A DNA stretch of 64,000 nucleotides from Cubamyces lactineus (taxonomy: Eukaryota; Basidiomycota; Agaricomycetes; Polyporales; Polyporaceae). The stretch covers positions 186,001 through 250,000 of the forward strand of contig JACDTU010000002.1 in assembly GCA_022376465.1 (NCBI GenBank), given 5' to 3'. A model generated the notes under the pieces. That model ran no database searches, was not told the DNA's origin, and saw only the letters and a list, made by a program, of their open reading frames with translations. Each line of letters begins with the position of its first letter. The stretch's first letter is position 1. The position numbers and the translations under genes are program-made. Below are positions 1 through 10,173 of the stretch, piece by piece.

Positions 1-2
1 GC

Positions 3-869
3 ACGGTTGGTGTCGAAGACTCTCATCTGGTAGACCACTCCCGGCACCCCGATGTCAACCAGTTGCTCCGTGCGCTCCTCACCAACCCTATCCCAGTCAT
101 CAATGCCACCGAGCGAGGCTTGCAGTACTTCCTTAGAGAATATCGATGCCTCTACAATGAGCAACGGGAACTGGACGCACTGGAAGGGAACCTTGTTGAC
201 GCAGCTGACATCGCAGAGGACGCTCTAGACGCTCATCATGAGGCGTTTGGTGAAGAAGAGGAGCAATGGCAAGTCTCGGATTACGACATCGCAGAACGGC
301 AGGCGCGCGCCCTCGAAAACGTCGGGCACCATGCCCACGAGTTACGGAGGTTGGCAAGACACTCTTTGAACACCACTCGACGGCTCGCCCGGACTACGCG
401 CACGTGGAGGAACTTCCTCATACAAACATTCGAACTCCCCGCATTCCGTGCAAGGATGGCGCCACTGGCCTCGGTCATCAACGACGCGGCCCCACCTCCA
501 GGAGAACTCCCAGCTGCGGCAAGAAGAGTGCCCGGCGAAGCCCGACGCCAAGGGACCTATCTGCCCTTGTTCCACACCAGAGTCTCCGCAGGAAGCCGTC
601 GGCCCCGTGATCCATCCCCCGACGAGCGTAACGTAAGAGCTTGAAGAGACACCTCGCCCGCCCCAATGGACGCTTCGCCAGCCCGACCTGAGTCCCCGCC
701 GTCCCTCCACCCTATTGGCCGCAGCTGCCTAGTCTGTGGGTCGCCCGATCACGAGTACCTGCGGTGCCAAGACTGGCGATGTGTCTGGTGTCGCGCCACC
801 GCCCCTGGCCATCACCCGTGGGAGTGCCCTCTGCGCCCAGAAGACATGGATGAGCGGTTCACGAGTTGA
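3..869 (+). pseudogene. gag-like frame with C-terminal zinc knuckle, split by one TGA
   Basis: The frame is open from the left edge to a TGA at 642-644 and then continues in the same frame to a stop at 867-869. The first part (about 213 residues) is rich in Arg, Glu and Ala and looks helical; I do not recognise it by name. The part after the TGA contains CLVCGSPDHEYLRC, an exact CX2CX4HX4C zinc knuckle as in retroelement nucleocapsid proteins, followed by a second Cys/His cluster (CVWC, HHPWEC). A single CGA-to-TGA change would restore one continuous frame, matching the decay seen elsewhere in this window. A programmed stop readthrough is the alternative. The gag assignment rests on the knuckle and on the adjoining LTR. 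Confidence 0.55.
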
Positions 870-907
870 GCTGGATACTCCGCTGATGGAACAGCGTAGA
901 AGCATAC

Positions 908-915
908 GAAGGGGG
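908..915 (+). other. putative polypurine tract
   Basis: The purine run GAAGGGGG ends 3 bp before the LTR. Its place fits the plus-strand primer site of an LTR retroelement and sets the element's orientation. Confidence 0.5.
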
Positions 916-918
916 TAA

Positions 919-1353
919 TGTTACGACGCTCACTGTGTCACGGTCACGAAGTTTCCTTTTCCTTCCTCCTTGCGCTCCCACTATGCCACGTCATCTTTTC
1001 CCACACCACGTCATCCTTTCCCGTGCCACGTCATCCTCGTTCCCACCGATTCCACGGTTGTTGTATTCCTAGCCTATCCTGTTTTGCCACGTCATCGCCA
1101 CATCACCTGTATTCCCAGCCCTGACTCTACGTAGTTATACTGGACTCTCACGGTACGTGGCGCCTACGTGGCGCTGACGTGTCTATGCCTCCTTTCCTGT
1201 ATTTAAGACCGGAGGATCCACTCGGGATCCTCAGCTCGACCTGGTTATCCATTGCCTATTCCTCTGAACCTCTACTCGACTCGAACTACTGGAGACCTCT
1301 GGTCCGATCCCTAGGACGTCGCTTGCTGTGACCGATCTAGGCTCGTCGTAACA
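919..1353 (+). repeat. 3' long terminal repeat (435 bp)
   Basis: The ends TGTTACGACG and CGTCGTAACA are perfect 10-bp inverted matches. A TATA-like TATTTAAG lies near 1200. The U3-like half carries repeated ACGTCATC motifs (separate entry). The LTR stops flush against the inverted repeat of the neighbouring transposon, so it probably inserted into that repeat. Confidence 0.75.
986..1096 (+). promoter_or_regulatory. four CCACGTCATC motifs in LTR U3
   Basis: Identical 10-mers CCACGTCATC start at 986, 1006, 1026 and 1087, the first three spaced exactly 20 bp apart. The reverse complement GATGACGTGG resembles ATF/CREB-type bZIP sites. The place upstream of the TATA-like box fits a retroelement enhancer; function is inferred. 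Confidence 0.45.
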
Positions 1354-1469
1354 TTCAGAATATACCTGAGGATATTCCGAGCGCTCTCTACCCGAGAGGC
1401 GGTAATTCTCACCAGACCCGGTATTCTCGCCAGACGCGCTGGCTCATTTCTGAAGTTCTCGGGCGGAAT
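1354..1469 (+). repeat. left terminal inverted repeat of the KDZ element
   Basis: Starts TTCAGAATATACC and matches the reverse complement of 16729-16844 over 116 bp without gaps. The two differences (CTCG/CTCA and TTCT/TTCC contexts) are both CpG-type transitions. Its outer edge touches the LTR. Confidence 0.8.
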
Positions 1470-1722
1470 TGGGAGGTCAACTAGAGCGGGGGTTTGAATT
1501 AAACTGGACATGGTAAGGTACAGGACATGGTCGCAAAACAGAGACCCAGATCATAGCAGCACAGCAAACAAGACAGCATAGCAGCACAGCGAGAACATAG
1601 CTAGTACGGTGGATGAGAATGGTTACGCGCAGCGGGGTTTCTTGCGGGGTGGCTCCTCCAGGGCAGACACATCACCTCTAGAGTGGAATGATTAGCAACA
1701 ACAGTGTAGAAATAGGCAAGAC
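1470..1722. other. non-coding stretch inside the element
   Basis: This lies between the left inverted repeat and the 3' end of the large minus-strand gene. It includes an AT-richer part with loosely repeated CATAGCAGCACAGC-like words near 1553-1592. I see no gene. Confidence 0.4.
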
Positions 1723-4659
1723 TCACGGGTCTTGATGTGCAGGCAAGGCAGCCATGGACTGGACTACCCAACGCACGTCAGCTACTCCAGCTAACCAGTC
1801 TTCTAAGGTAGAGTTGGACTCTGCGTCCCTCCACCACACCAGGGAGAGCAGAACAATGAGTAAGCCATTCTTCCCGGGGGCCACCAACGCGCCCCAGTCT
1901 CCAATACCGCCAGGAACAGGCCGGCCGCGCTCGTTGCAAATTCGCCAGGATGGTTGAAGTGCAGACCACCATTTCCACCATGACTCACCGTACCCCTTCA
2001 CGTTGCTGATGGGGAGTGGTCGCTGGAGGTTACGCCGGAGGACACGCAGCCAATGACCGACTTCGCCCGGACGGTGTTCGGTGCTGAGACCTTTAGGCTG
2101 GATTACAGATTGTCAGCTGATATTTACTGCAGGCTGTAGAAAATACACACGGAGGTTTTCCACTTGTAGTTACGCTCAATGATTGTCCACCACTCAACCA
2201 CACGCATGAAATCTGGGCCAAATTGTTTGGCCTCCATATACGTGTATGCCTCGCGCACCCAGGAAGGCCAGCCGCCCTTGTCCAGGAGCAGGGGGCAATT
2301 CAGATCTGGCATAGAAGTTGTCGTGGTTGTTGGCATCCCCAACGTCGTGGACAGATGGGCAGGAGGCGGAGACGCAGCGGGTAGAGACGCAGTGGCAGAC
2401 GGAGACTCAGTGGGCAGAGACGCAGACGGAGACTCAGTGGGCGGAGACGCAGACGTAGCGGACGGAGGTGGGGACGTGGACGGAGGTGGAGACACAGCGG
2501 GTGGAGACTCAGCAGGCGGAGACACAGACGTAGCGGGCGGAGGCGGAGACGCAACGGACACAGACGCAGCGGGTGGAGACTCGCTGGACAATCGGAATGG
2601 GGAGGACGAGGCTTGCGTAGAGTTGTCAGGAGATGGCGCACTACCCCCACCACACGGTTCTCCGTGGCCAGCGACATTTGCCGGTTCTCCGTGGCCAGCG
2701 ATGTTTGCCAGCCGCTCTGAAGTACGACGCGGGGTAGATTCTGAGCTAGACGAATCAGAGCTTCGATGGCGCTTGGACTTGCCCCCCCCTGCCTTTCCTT
2801 GCTGACTGAGAGCAGTACGGACGGCGGCAGTTGCACTGGGATGGAGTGGGATGAGCATGGTGCCGGTGGAGGACATCCCGGCGAAGAGCTCTGCCGCCCG
2901 TACACGGCTGGAGATGGTTTCGCGGTCGAAATCACTGAGTAATGCAAGATGGTACAGCTCAGCACGCCTGGTTGAAGGGCTCCTAAGCAAGAGCTGGCGC
3001 TTCACAGCGCCGTTAAGCCCTAGCTCTTCTGGGTCTGGCGTGCTGCGCTCATCCTCTTCGGATTCTTCCCCCAGCTCTTCCGTAGATGCGTCGTCAAACT
3101 CCACCCCACCTCCCCCATCGCCTCCATTGCTGCGCTCACCGTCGCGCCCTCCGTTGTGCTCGCCGTCGTGCTCTTGGATGTGCTCGTTGTCGCGCTCGTC
3201 ATCACCCCAGGCAGGATCTGTGGAAGATTCGCTGCTGCTCTCAGAATCATCCGAGGCATCTCCCCCCAACCTTGGCGCACGATGCTTGCTGGGGGATCGC
3301 GCAGAAGAACCGGCAGATTGCTGGGGACTTGGTGACGCAGGTATGGGAAGAGTGGGGGCGGAGGGGAGATTGACCGGAGAGGGGACCGGCGGCAAAGAAC
3401 TTGCAGATGTCCGCATGTCAGTGAGCAGCTGCATCGGACTCGTGCATGCGGACCGGGAGAGGCCCTCTGAGCGTCCAGTTAGTAATTGCTAGGATGCATG
3501 AATAGAACCCGATGCTCACCTGCAGTATTTCCGAGGAAGGACGAGAAGCAACTCATGACGTCGCACTTGAATTTGGCCTTTTCGTACACATGCCAGGGCA
3601 CTGGTACCAGTCCAGCTGTTTTTCCAGCAGTGACACTAGTGATTGTGAGCATGAGAATCATTAGATAAGAATTGAACGGCAACGTACATTTTGATTTGGT
3701 TGCCGGTTGCATGGGGTAGCCCAGCGAGGAGTGTGATATAGAACCCAGTCTGCTCATGCAGGCGCGTTAAGAGGGGCTGCACGATAGAGGTGAACTTCTG
3801 TCGCGCCCTGACGAGAAGTTAGCAGAGGTCGGCGTGACAAGCGAAACAGGAATACTCACTCACTTTGTGTTAGCGGCGAGGGGGCAGGCTGCTCCTCCTG
3901 GGCCTCATATGCAGCCTTCTCGATCGCCTGCATTTCCACACATTCTGCAAGGACCGCCGCGCGATACTCCTCGGTCTCCTGCTTGAGTAAGTCGATGGCG
4001 ACCTGGGATCGCAGGGCGGGCATGTGTGTTCCCAGGGTGTTCTCAAGTACGCGTCGTCCTTCGACCACTTGGTCAATCTCGGGCTTCTTCTTCGACATGT
4101 ACAGTTGCCAAGGGGCGAGTTGGCGGGGAGGAGGTGGCGCAGAGCCATGGTCGTGACTGAGCTCGGCAAGCACTTCTGCCCATGGGTTCCGGTCCTGTAC
4201 TCGGTCGCGGACATAGCGAAAGTGTCGCTTGATGGCCTGTCCAAGTTGTGAGTGACACGCATTGCATCAGTAACATAGACGTACTGTAACAATTTTATCT
4301 AACGTCTTGCCCTTCTCCTTGTGCTGGTCCTCTGTGAAGTCGTCTTCGTTTGGCAGTGGCCAAGCGGACTCGGTTGGCTCTTCTTTCAGAGGGACGGTGT
4401 AGGGGAACTGTTTCCAGTACGCTTTGAAGAACGCCTTCCAGAAGGTGTTCTGATCAGTTCGTGCGTCCTTTCCGAGCTTGTTGAATTCGGGCTGGTACTC
4501 CTCGAATAGGGCCAGTCGCCCCTTGCTGAAGGATCCTGGGTGGCCGGGTTTGCCCCCCTTCTTCGGTCGCTTTGACTTGCGACGCTCTCGTGTGGCCGCC
4601 GAGCTGGTATACCGTGGGCCTGAACAGTCGACAAACTCGATGTCATCGGGTTCGGACAT
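1723..4659 (-). CDS. large KDZ-element cargo protein of unknown function
   Basis: Six exons join in phase: 4659-4285, 4236-3860, 3807-3688, 3635-3520, 3466-2151 and 2097-1723, giving 892 residues without a break. The N-terminal third is basic and includes FWKAFFKAYWKQFPYT; the middle has FYITLLAGLPHATGNQ and WHVYEKAKFKCDVMS. A long acidic and Ser/Pro-rich stretch follows, with about 15 imperfect SPPxE/SPPP repeats. The C-terminus is a compact Trp-rich block (SWWKWWSALQPSWR, GDWGALVAPGKNGL, LSLVWW). I recall similar proteins from mushroom genomes near KDZ transposons but know no function. The start ATG at 4659 was chosen as the first Met before the conserved-looking region. The intact frame beside a broken TET gene suggests selection or recent activity. 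It could be an accessory transposition factor. Confidence 0.65.
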
Positions 4660-4997
4660 GTCGCCGAGAATGGTCAGAATGCAGCCACAGGAAGAAGGCA
4701 GGAAGCAACAGGTACAGAGGAAGCGTCGAGCTTCGCTGTCAACCAGCGCTAAGTCCATACGAGCGTTTCGTACTTTGCCATTCACCACCATCCACGAGCG
4801 CTTCTCACCCACCGGCTCTCAGCTCCACTCTCCCACACACGACGACCTCCTTACGTCTCTCAGATCCACCCTCCCACACACTTCGACCCTATCACCGCCG
4901 ATATCGCGGGAAACATGCCCCCGCCAGCCTATCCCCATCGCTATATCTAGTCACCTTGGATTATACGCTGTCGACATCAAAGGACCCACGGTTCAAG

Positions 4998-5648
4998 ATG
5001 TCGCCCTCACCAGAGCTATTGCGCGACTGCGATATGGTTGCGGGAGCCTTAGGAGTCACCCTGAGGCTCGATGCAGAAGGCATCCCCATCCCGATTGGCG
5101 AGAAAGAGGACAGGGGCCATGTCTACGTTGTATGGGTGGGGCGCGGAATTGGGCTATTTTACAACTGGTGAGTGCGGGGTCGTACCGACACGGTCCTTTG
5201 CTGACTGTGCCAACACAGGGGCCTCACACACGCAATGGTATGTGGCTTCAGCGGCAGCGCACACAAGAAGTACAACAGCCTGGAAGGCGCCTTGCAAGGT
5301 TGGATAGAGGGGCCGACCCAGATGGCCGGCTCCTGGCGCATTCCACAGCCTTGCCCTCCCATTCTGACCGAACGCTCACGACCGGAGGCAAAGCTGCCCC
5401 AATCCCCTGATCAGCCCCATCGATCTTTACCTCCCGAAGTCTCCGTCCTGCCAGCCAAGGCTGGCCCTCGCGCCCTAGCTATAGCTGCGCAAACTTGGGC
5501 TGCTCAGTCTGAGGACGCCTTTTGGGACAACCACAACGGCAACAGCCACGTCGACCCCAAGAGCATCAACGCCGGCACCAGCGCCGGCGTGAATGGCGTC
5601 GACGACGATGACGACGACAACGAATGGGACAACTACTACGACATTTAG
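4998..5648 (+). CDS. RNase H1 N-terminal-like (hybrid-binding) domain protein, gene 1
   Basis: Two exons (4998-5167, 5219-5648) give 199 residues. Residues about 39-75 read HVYVVWVGRGIGLFYNWG...VCGFSGSAHKKYNSLEGAL (shown in part), the pattern of the RNase H1 N-terminal/viroplasmin domain: YVVW-G, G(L/I)-Y-W, V-GF, KK(Y/F)-S-EA. That domain binds RNA:DNA hybrids or dsRNA in RNase H1. No RNase H catalytic domain follows; the tail is Pro-rich and then acidic, with a DDDDDD run before the end. It is divergent from the large minus-strand gene and 49 bp upstream of a second gene of the same type. A role in handling hybrids during element replication or silencing is a guess. Confidence 0.65.
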
Positions 5649-5696
5649 GAGCCACTATCCACCTCCAGCCCTCCCCCCTCCCCCACACCACGAGCG

Positions 5697-6280
5697 ATGC
5701 CATCGCCCAACGTCTCCTCTGACAGCGAATTGTCATTCTGTAGTTTGGAAGCCGTCCGCTTCGCGTCGATGCTCACCGATGGGACGATTTCTCCTTGGAC
5801 CATCAACACCCCCCCGATGTCCTCGCCCGCAGCCCAATCTAGCACCTTCTCTTCGCCCGTCGGCGCCCACCGCCGCGCACCCAACTCGCTCAACCCGCCC
5901 AAGCTTAGCCAACCGACCCCGACGAGCCCTCAGGTCCACAGCAGGATCAACGACGAGCGCCTTGAGCGGCTGGCTCGCATGAACGCCTTGGCTGCGAAGG
6001 ATCGTAAATGTTACGTTGTCGTTCGTGGCAACCGCCCTGGCGTTTACTTCACCATGTAAGCGCCAATCTGTCCATGCATCGCGTATACTAACCAGTACTC
6101 CACAGCAACATGGCGCTGGAGATGCTTGGCGGGAAGCCCAGCATGAAGTTGGTGCGCTTCTTCTCCCTCTCCGACGCCTGCTGGTATTTCGTTCAGGAGT
6201 ACATGGAGGACCGCGTGGGCGTGCCTGTGCTTCAAGAGGAAGAGGATGGGTACGGCGACGAGTGGAAGCCAGCTCGGTAG
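5697..6280 (+). CDS. RNase H1 N-terminal-like domain protein, gene 2
   Basis: Two exons (5697-6055, 6106-6280) give 177 residues. The N-terminal half is Ser/Pro-rich and probably disordered. The C-terminal part has CYVVVRGNRPGVYFT, then a KLVRFFSLSDACWYF block, which follows the same YVV-RG--PGVY and RF-SL-eA pattern as gene 1 but is more diverged. The intron falls inside the domain right after the Y-(F/Y) motif in both genes, which supports common origin. The tail is acidic (EEEDGYGDE). It starts 48 bp after the stop of gene 1. Assignment to the hybrid-binding fold is weaker than for gene 1. Confidence 0.55.
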
Positions 6281-6329
6281 ATATGCACTTGTATTACGGA
6301 TGTTCTCGATGCAATCTCAATGGTTCGGT

Positions 6330-7126
6330 TCATGCTTCAGTATCTAAGTACACCTGCAGCACGACAGTCATGTACTGCATCTTCCAGACCACAGCAGTGA
6401 GATGTCTCCACATCATTGCGCCTGCCCTGGAGGACAAACTGCACATCCAACCGTCGCTGATGAAAACCTGTATCTGCTCTAGGATCATGTCCCCTTCACG
6501 GAGCCATGCGCCCTTCTCACTCATCCATTCCTCCCAAGCTCCTTCATCGAGCTTCGCGGCGGCGAATTCGTCCTTAAATGCCGCAACATACCCATCCAAA
6601 TCGTCCGTGTATCCCCACGCTTTAATCCTGGCGTTGAGATTGGTGAGGACCTCCACAAGCGCGGTGTTCGGCGTGACTAGGATCGGAATTGGTGAGCCAC
6701 CTCTGCACGCCCCTCCATTGTCAGCGGCCATCCAAGTATACGCTCACAGACATACCTTGTAGGAATTGGGGCATCGTCCTCTAACCAGTCCCCCTCGTCC
6801 CCTGCGCCGTTGCTCCCTTGGGGCTCCAGCTCTGGCTCTGGCCCATCAGGCGACATTTCCTCCCCTCCTTCCTCAGTGACTGCAACTGCATGGGCGCTGG
6901 CTGCAGCGTCTGTACCACCACCTATCACCGGTACAGATATCCCTGCTTGTGAAGCTTTGCGCCTGCAAGGGGTAAGTGGATTGATTGAGCGTGCAGATGC
7001 GTACAGATTAATGACATACTGCTTTCGTTTCAGGTGGTACCGTTGATTCCTCAGGCGGCGTAGCTCGGTCTGACGCACCTGCTTCTCCATCTCCTCTGCC
7101 TCGGTAAGTACTTTCTTTCTCGCCAT
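6330..7126 (-). CDS. small element-encoded protein of unknown function
   Basis: Three exons (7126-7020, 6962-6756, 6702-6330) join in phase to 228 residues. The N-terminus is strongly basic and helical (MARKKVLTEAEEMEKQ, then RRLRNQRYHLKRKQ), like a DNA-binding basic region but without a clear leucine zipper. The middle is acidic and low in complexity. The C-terminal half has a folded look (ALVEVLTNLNARIKAWGY, AAFKDEFAAAKLDEGAWEEW). A possible extra donor near 6437 could shorten the end. It is convergent with the second hybrid-binding gene (50 bp apart). I do not recognise the family. Confidence 0.5.
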
Positions 7127-7382
7127 ATTCTAGGAGTTAAGATGCCAGATGCCAGTAGGTCAGAGGCGTGGGGCAAGGAGAGATATTGAACAAGGGTAAG
7201 ATGCCTCTGGCCCCATCTTACTGCGTCTTAACATCCACTCACCAAATCTCACGCCTTGCCACGTCTGATCGTCTTATTGTATGGGGCGCCTGACCGTCTG
7301 ATCTCGCATCTTCCCGCACCACCCCATCTTACAGCATCTTCCAACACGTTATACGTCTTACTATGCCACCATATGTTGCAAC
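7127..7382 (+). repeat. degenerate CATCTTAC/CGTCTTAC repeats, left of palindrome
   Basis: Words of the form (C/G)(A/G)TCTTA recur on the plus strand, for example near 7206, 7220, 7266, 7328 and 7357. The same word, in the same orientation, is dense right of the palindrome. So the palindrome appears to interrupt one repeat tract. No gene is seen here. Confidence 0.5.
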
Positions 7383-7557
7383 AATAATGCATTATGAACA
7401 GGTAGTTCCCCTACACCGTTATACAACTAAACCTGGCTGGTTCCTAATACTTTACGAACGCCCGGGGTTTCCGGGATAGCCTCCATAGGTCCGGCTTGGC
7501 TTCTCAGCTTCCTTCCTAATATGGTAGGTGTCCCCGGCAGGCCCTTTCTCCCGATCT

Positions 7558-7800
7558 GGGCGCTTTTTTCGGCGCTTTTTTCGGGCTTTTTGGGCGCTTT
7601 TCTGGGCGCTTTTCCCACGCTTTTCTGGGCACTTTTCTGACGCTTTTCTGGGCGCTTTTCTCGCGCTTTTCTGGGCGCTTTTCTGACACTTTTTGGGCGC
7701 TTTTTCAGCTACTATCTGGGCGCTTTTTTGTCAATGATCTGGGCGCTTTTTGGCTACTATCTGGGCGCTTTTTGGGCGCTTTTTTGCGTCCAAATAGGGT
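7558..7800 (+). repeat. tandem GCGCTTTTCTGG-type minisatellite, left arm
   Basis: About 19 degenerate copies of a 10-14 bp unit, GGGCGCTTTT(T/C)(C/T)..., stand head to tail. Variants replace GCGC by CACG, GACG or CGCG. The unit is not coding in any frame I trust. Its mirror copy lies at 9756-9998. Confidence 0.8.
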
Positions 7801-8704
7801 AGATATATTCTACACCTCCCTGCACCCCCCCTCTGGGGCTCTATTAGGGCACCCTGTTGGGCTAAAAATATGTATAATATGTATGTGTATGCTGTAGTAT
7901 ATCTCTGTGTGCATAGGCATAGAATAGGGCAGGGAAAGTAGCCTAAAAATGCGACCCCAGGGCAGGGGCCACCAGGAGGGGACCACTGCAGGGTGGCTGG
8001 GCTGTCATCCTCTGGGCCAATTCCTATGAGTAGTATATCATTCAAAAGGTGCTTGAAAGGGCTTTCCAACGCATATTTTTTCAGGAGGAACCATGCAGTA
8101 TTGGCAGAGATATAGACCATCGCATTTTCGCCAAAAATGGCCATTTTGTTTCCTTTGTTACTCTGCACCCAGGGGTCCCCTTATGTTGCCCTTGGTACCG
8201 TTGGATTCGCGTTTTTATGGGCTTTCTAACAGTAGTAAATACATGAAATTCTGACCACATGCATTGTCGCCCTCCTCCTGCCCCTCCCCCACTTACCCAC
8301 CTCATAGCTCCTGCAGTTCTTGGTCTTTCTCTGTGAAGTCTTTTGATACTTGGAGTATACATACAGAACTATGTATTTATTGCTTTTTACGCCCTAATAT
8401 GGCCTATCCCCAATGGAATCCATCTAGGTGCATTTTCGCACTTTTTAGATTCTTCCCTCCATATCTCTGCACCCAGAGTGGATATTGCCTTCGTTCTTTT
8501 TGCATTTTGTGCCTAGACAGCGCTACTACATGTCTGTAGAAGCTCATCCTTACCGAATGCAGCGATCAGAATTGAGCTCCTTATCAGCTGTAGCAGGCAG
8601 ATCCTGTTTTGGCTTACATCCAGGATATTATTTTTTAATCAGATGGTACATTCATATTCTACTCGTTGATAGCTACCTGGCACAATAGGAATCATGAGAT
8701 TTGG

Positions 8705-8851
8705 TGAAGAATTGACTGAGCTACAGGAGATGGACCTCCTGGACACCCAAAGTTGCAGTGTGTGCAGTTGCACTGCTCCAGAAATGCATGTAGTGCACAG
8801 CTGAACAGGCAGCATTTGGTGCCTCTGGGCCATATCTCTACAGCCACTCAT
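8705..8851. other. unique spacer (hairpin loop) of the palindrome
   Basis: These 147 bp separate the arms and show no inverted match. They contain short TGCAGTTGCA-like words but no frame or RNA gene that I recognise. Confidence 0.7.
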
Positions 8852-9755
8852 CCAAATCTCATGATTCCTGTTGTGCCAGGTAGCTATCAACGAGTAGAAT
8901 ATGAATGTACCATCTGATTAAAAAATAATATCCTGGATGTAAGCCAAAACAGGATCTGCCTGCTACAGCTGATAAGGAGCTCAATTCTGATCGCTGCATT
9001 CGGTAAGGATGAGCTTCTACAGACATGTAGTAGCGCTGTCTAGGCACAAAATGCAAAAAGAACGAAGGCAATATCCACTCTGGGTGCAGAGATATGGAGG
9101 GAAGAATCTAAAAAGTGCGAAAATGCACCTAGATGGATTCCATTGGGGATAGGCCATATTAGGGCGTAAAAAGCAATAAATACATAGTTCTGTATGTATA
9201 CTCCAAGTATCAAAAGACTTCACAGAGAAAGACCAAGAACTGCAGGAGCTATGAGGTGGGTAAGTGGGGGAGGGGCAGGAGGAGGGCGACAATGCATGTG
9301 GTCAGAATTTCATGTATTTACTACTGTTAGAAAGCCCATAAAAACGCGAATCCAACGGTACCAAGGGCAACATAAGGGGACCCCTGGGTGCAGAGTAACA
9401 AAGGAAACAAAATGGCCATTTTTGGCGAAAATGCGATGGTCTATATCTCTGCCAATACTGCATGGTTCCTCCTGAAAAAATATGCGTTGGAAAGCCCTTT
9501 CAAGCACCTTTTGAATGATATACTACTCATAGGAATTGGCCCAGAGGATGACAGCCCAGCCACCCTGCAGTGGTCCCCTCCTGGTGGCCCCTGCCCTGGG
9601 GTCGCATTTTTAGGCTACTTTCCCTGCCCTATTCTATGCCTATGCACACAGAGATATACTACAGCATACACATACATATTATACATATTTTTAGCCCAAC
9701 AGGGTGCCCTAATAGAGCCCCAGAGGGGGGGTGCAGGGAGGTGTAGAATATATCT

Positions 9756-9998
9756 ACCCTATTTGGACGCAAAAAAGCGCCCAAAAAGCGCCCAGATAGT
9801 AGCCAAAAAGCGCCCAGATCATTGACAAAAAAGCGCCCAGATAGTAGCTGAAAAAGCGCCCAAAAAGTGTCAGAAAAGCGCCCAGAAAAGCGCGAGAAAA
9901 GCGCCCAGAAAAGCGTCAGAAAAGTGCCCAGAAAAGCGTGGGAAAAGCGCCCAGAAAAGCGCCCAAAAAGCCCGAAAAAAGCGCCGAAAAAAGCGCCC
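9756..9998 (-). repeat. tandem minisatellite, right arm (inverted copy)
   Basis: This is the reverse complement of the left-arm minisatellite, with units such as CCAGAAAAGCGC. The same order of variant units as in the left arm shows that the array was copied whole and did not expand separately. Confidence 0.8.
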
Positions 9999-10173
9999 AG
10001 ATCGGGAGAAAGGGCCTGCCGGGGACACCTACCATATTAGGAAGGAAGCTGAGAAGCCAAGCCGGACCTATGGAGGCTATCCCGGAAACCCCGGGCGTTC
10101 GTAAAGTATTAGGAACCAGCCAGGTTTAGTTGTATAACGGTGTAGGGGAACTACCTGTTCATAATGCATTATT

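Larger units (their letters stand above)
1..1353 (+). mobile_element. 3' part of an LTR retrotransposon
   Basis: This is the right-hand end of a retroelement that starts outside the window. It holds a gag-like reading frame ending in a zinc knuckle, a short purine tract and a complete LTR. The LTR begins TGTTACGACG and ends CGTCGTAACA, so it has the TG...CA ends and a 10-bp inverted terminal match. The purine tract lies left of the LTR, which makes this the 3' LTR of a plus-strand element. No pol sequence is visible between the gag-like frame and the LTR, so the copy is either non-autonomous, internally deleted, or has an unusual gene order. The 5' LTR lies outside, so the duplication cannot be verified; the bases right of the LTR are TTCAG. 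Confidence 0.75.
7383..10173. repeat. near-perfect 2.8-kb palindrome (1,322-bp arms, 147-bp spacer)
   Basis: Arms 7383-8704 and 8852-10173 are inverted copies. Every paired position checked sums to 17556, so there is no net insertion or deletion. I found one mismatch (8686 versus 8870). Open frames in one arm recur with identical translation in the other (for example 8081-8362 and 9194-9475), so they are repeat shadows rather than genes. The outer tips carry the self-complementary ATAATGCATTAT followed by GAACAGGTAG. The form fits a foldback-type element, or a hairpin locus made by an inverted duplication. Near-identity of the arms implies recent origin or gene conversion. Confidence 0.9.

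Noticed and set aside
4478..5410. 310-codon plus-strand frame
   Set aside because: It lies antisense to exon 1 of the large cargo gene and in another frame of the hybrid-binding gene, with arginine-rich composition typical of a shadow frame.
7427..10129. Mirrored open frames in the palindrome arms (for example 8081-8362 and 9194-9475)
   Set aside because: They are identical because the arms are; they lack splice or motif support and run through minisatellite.
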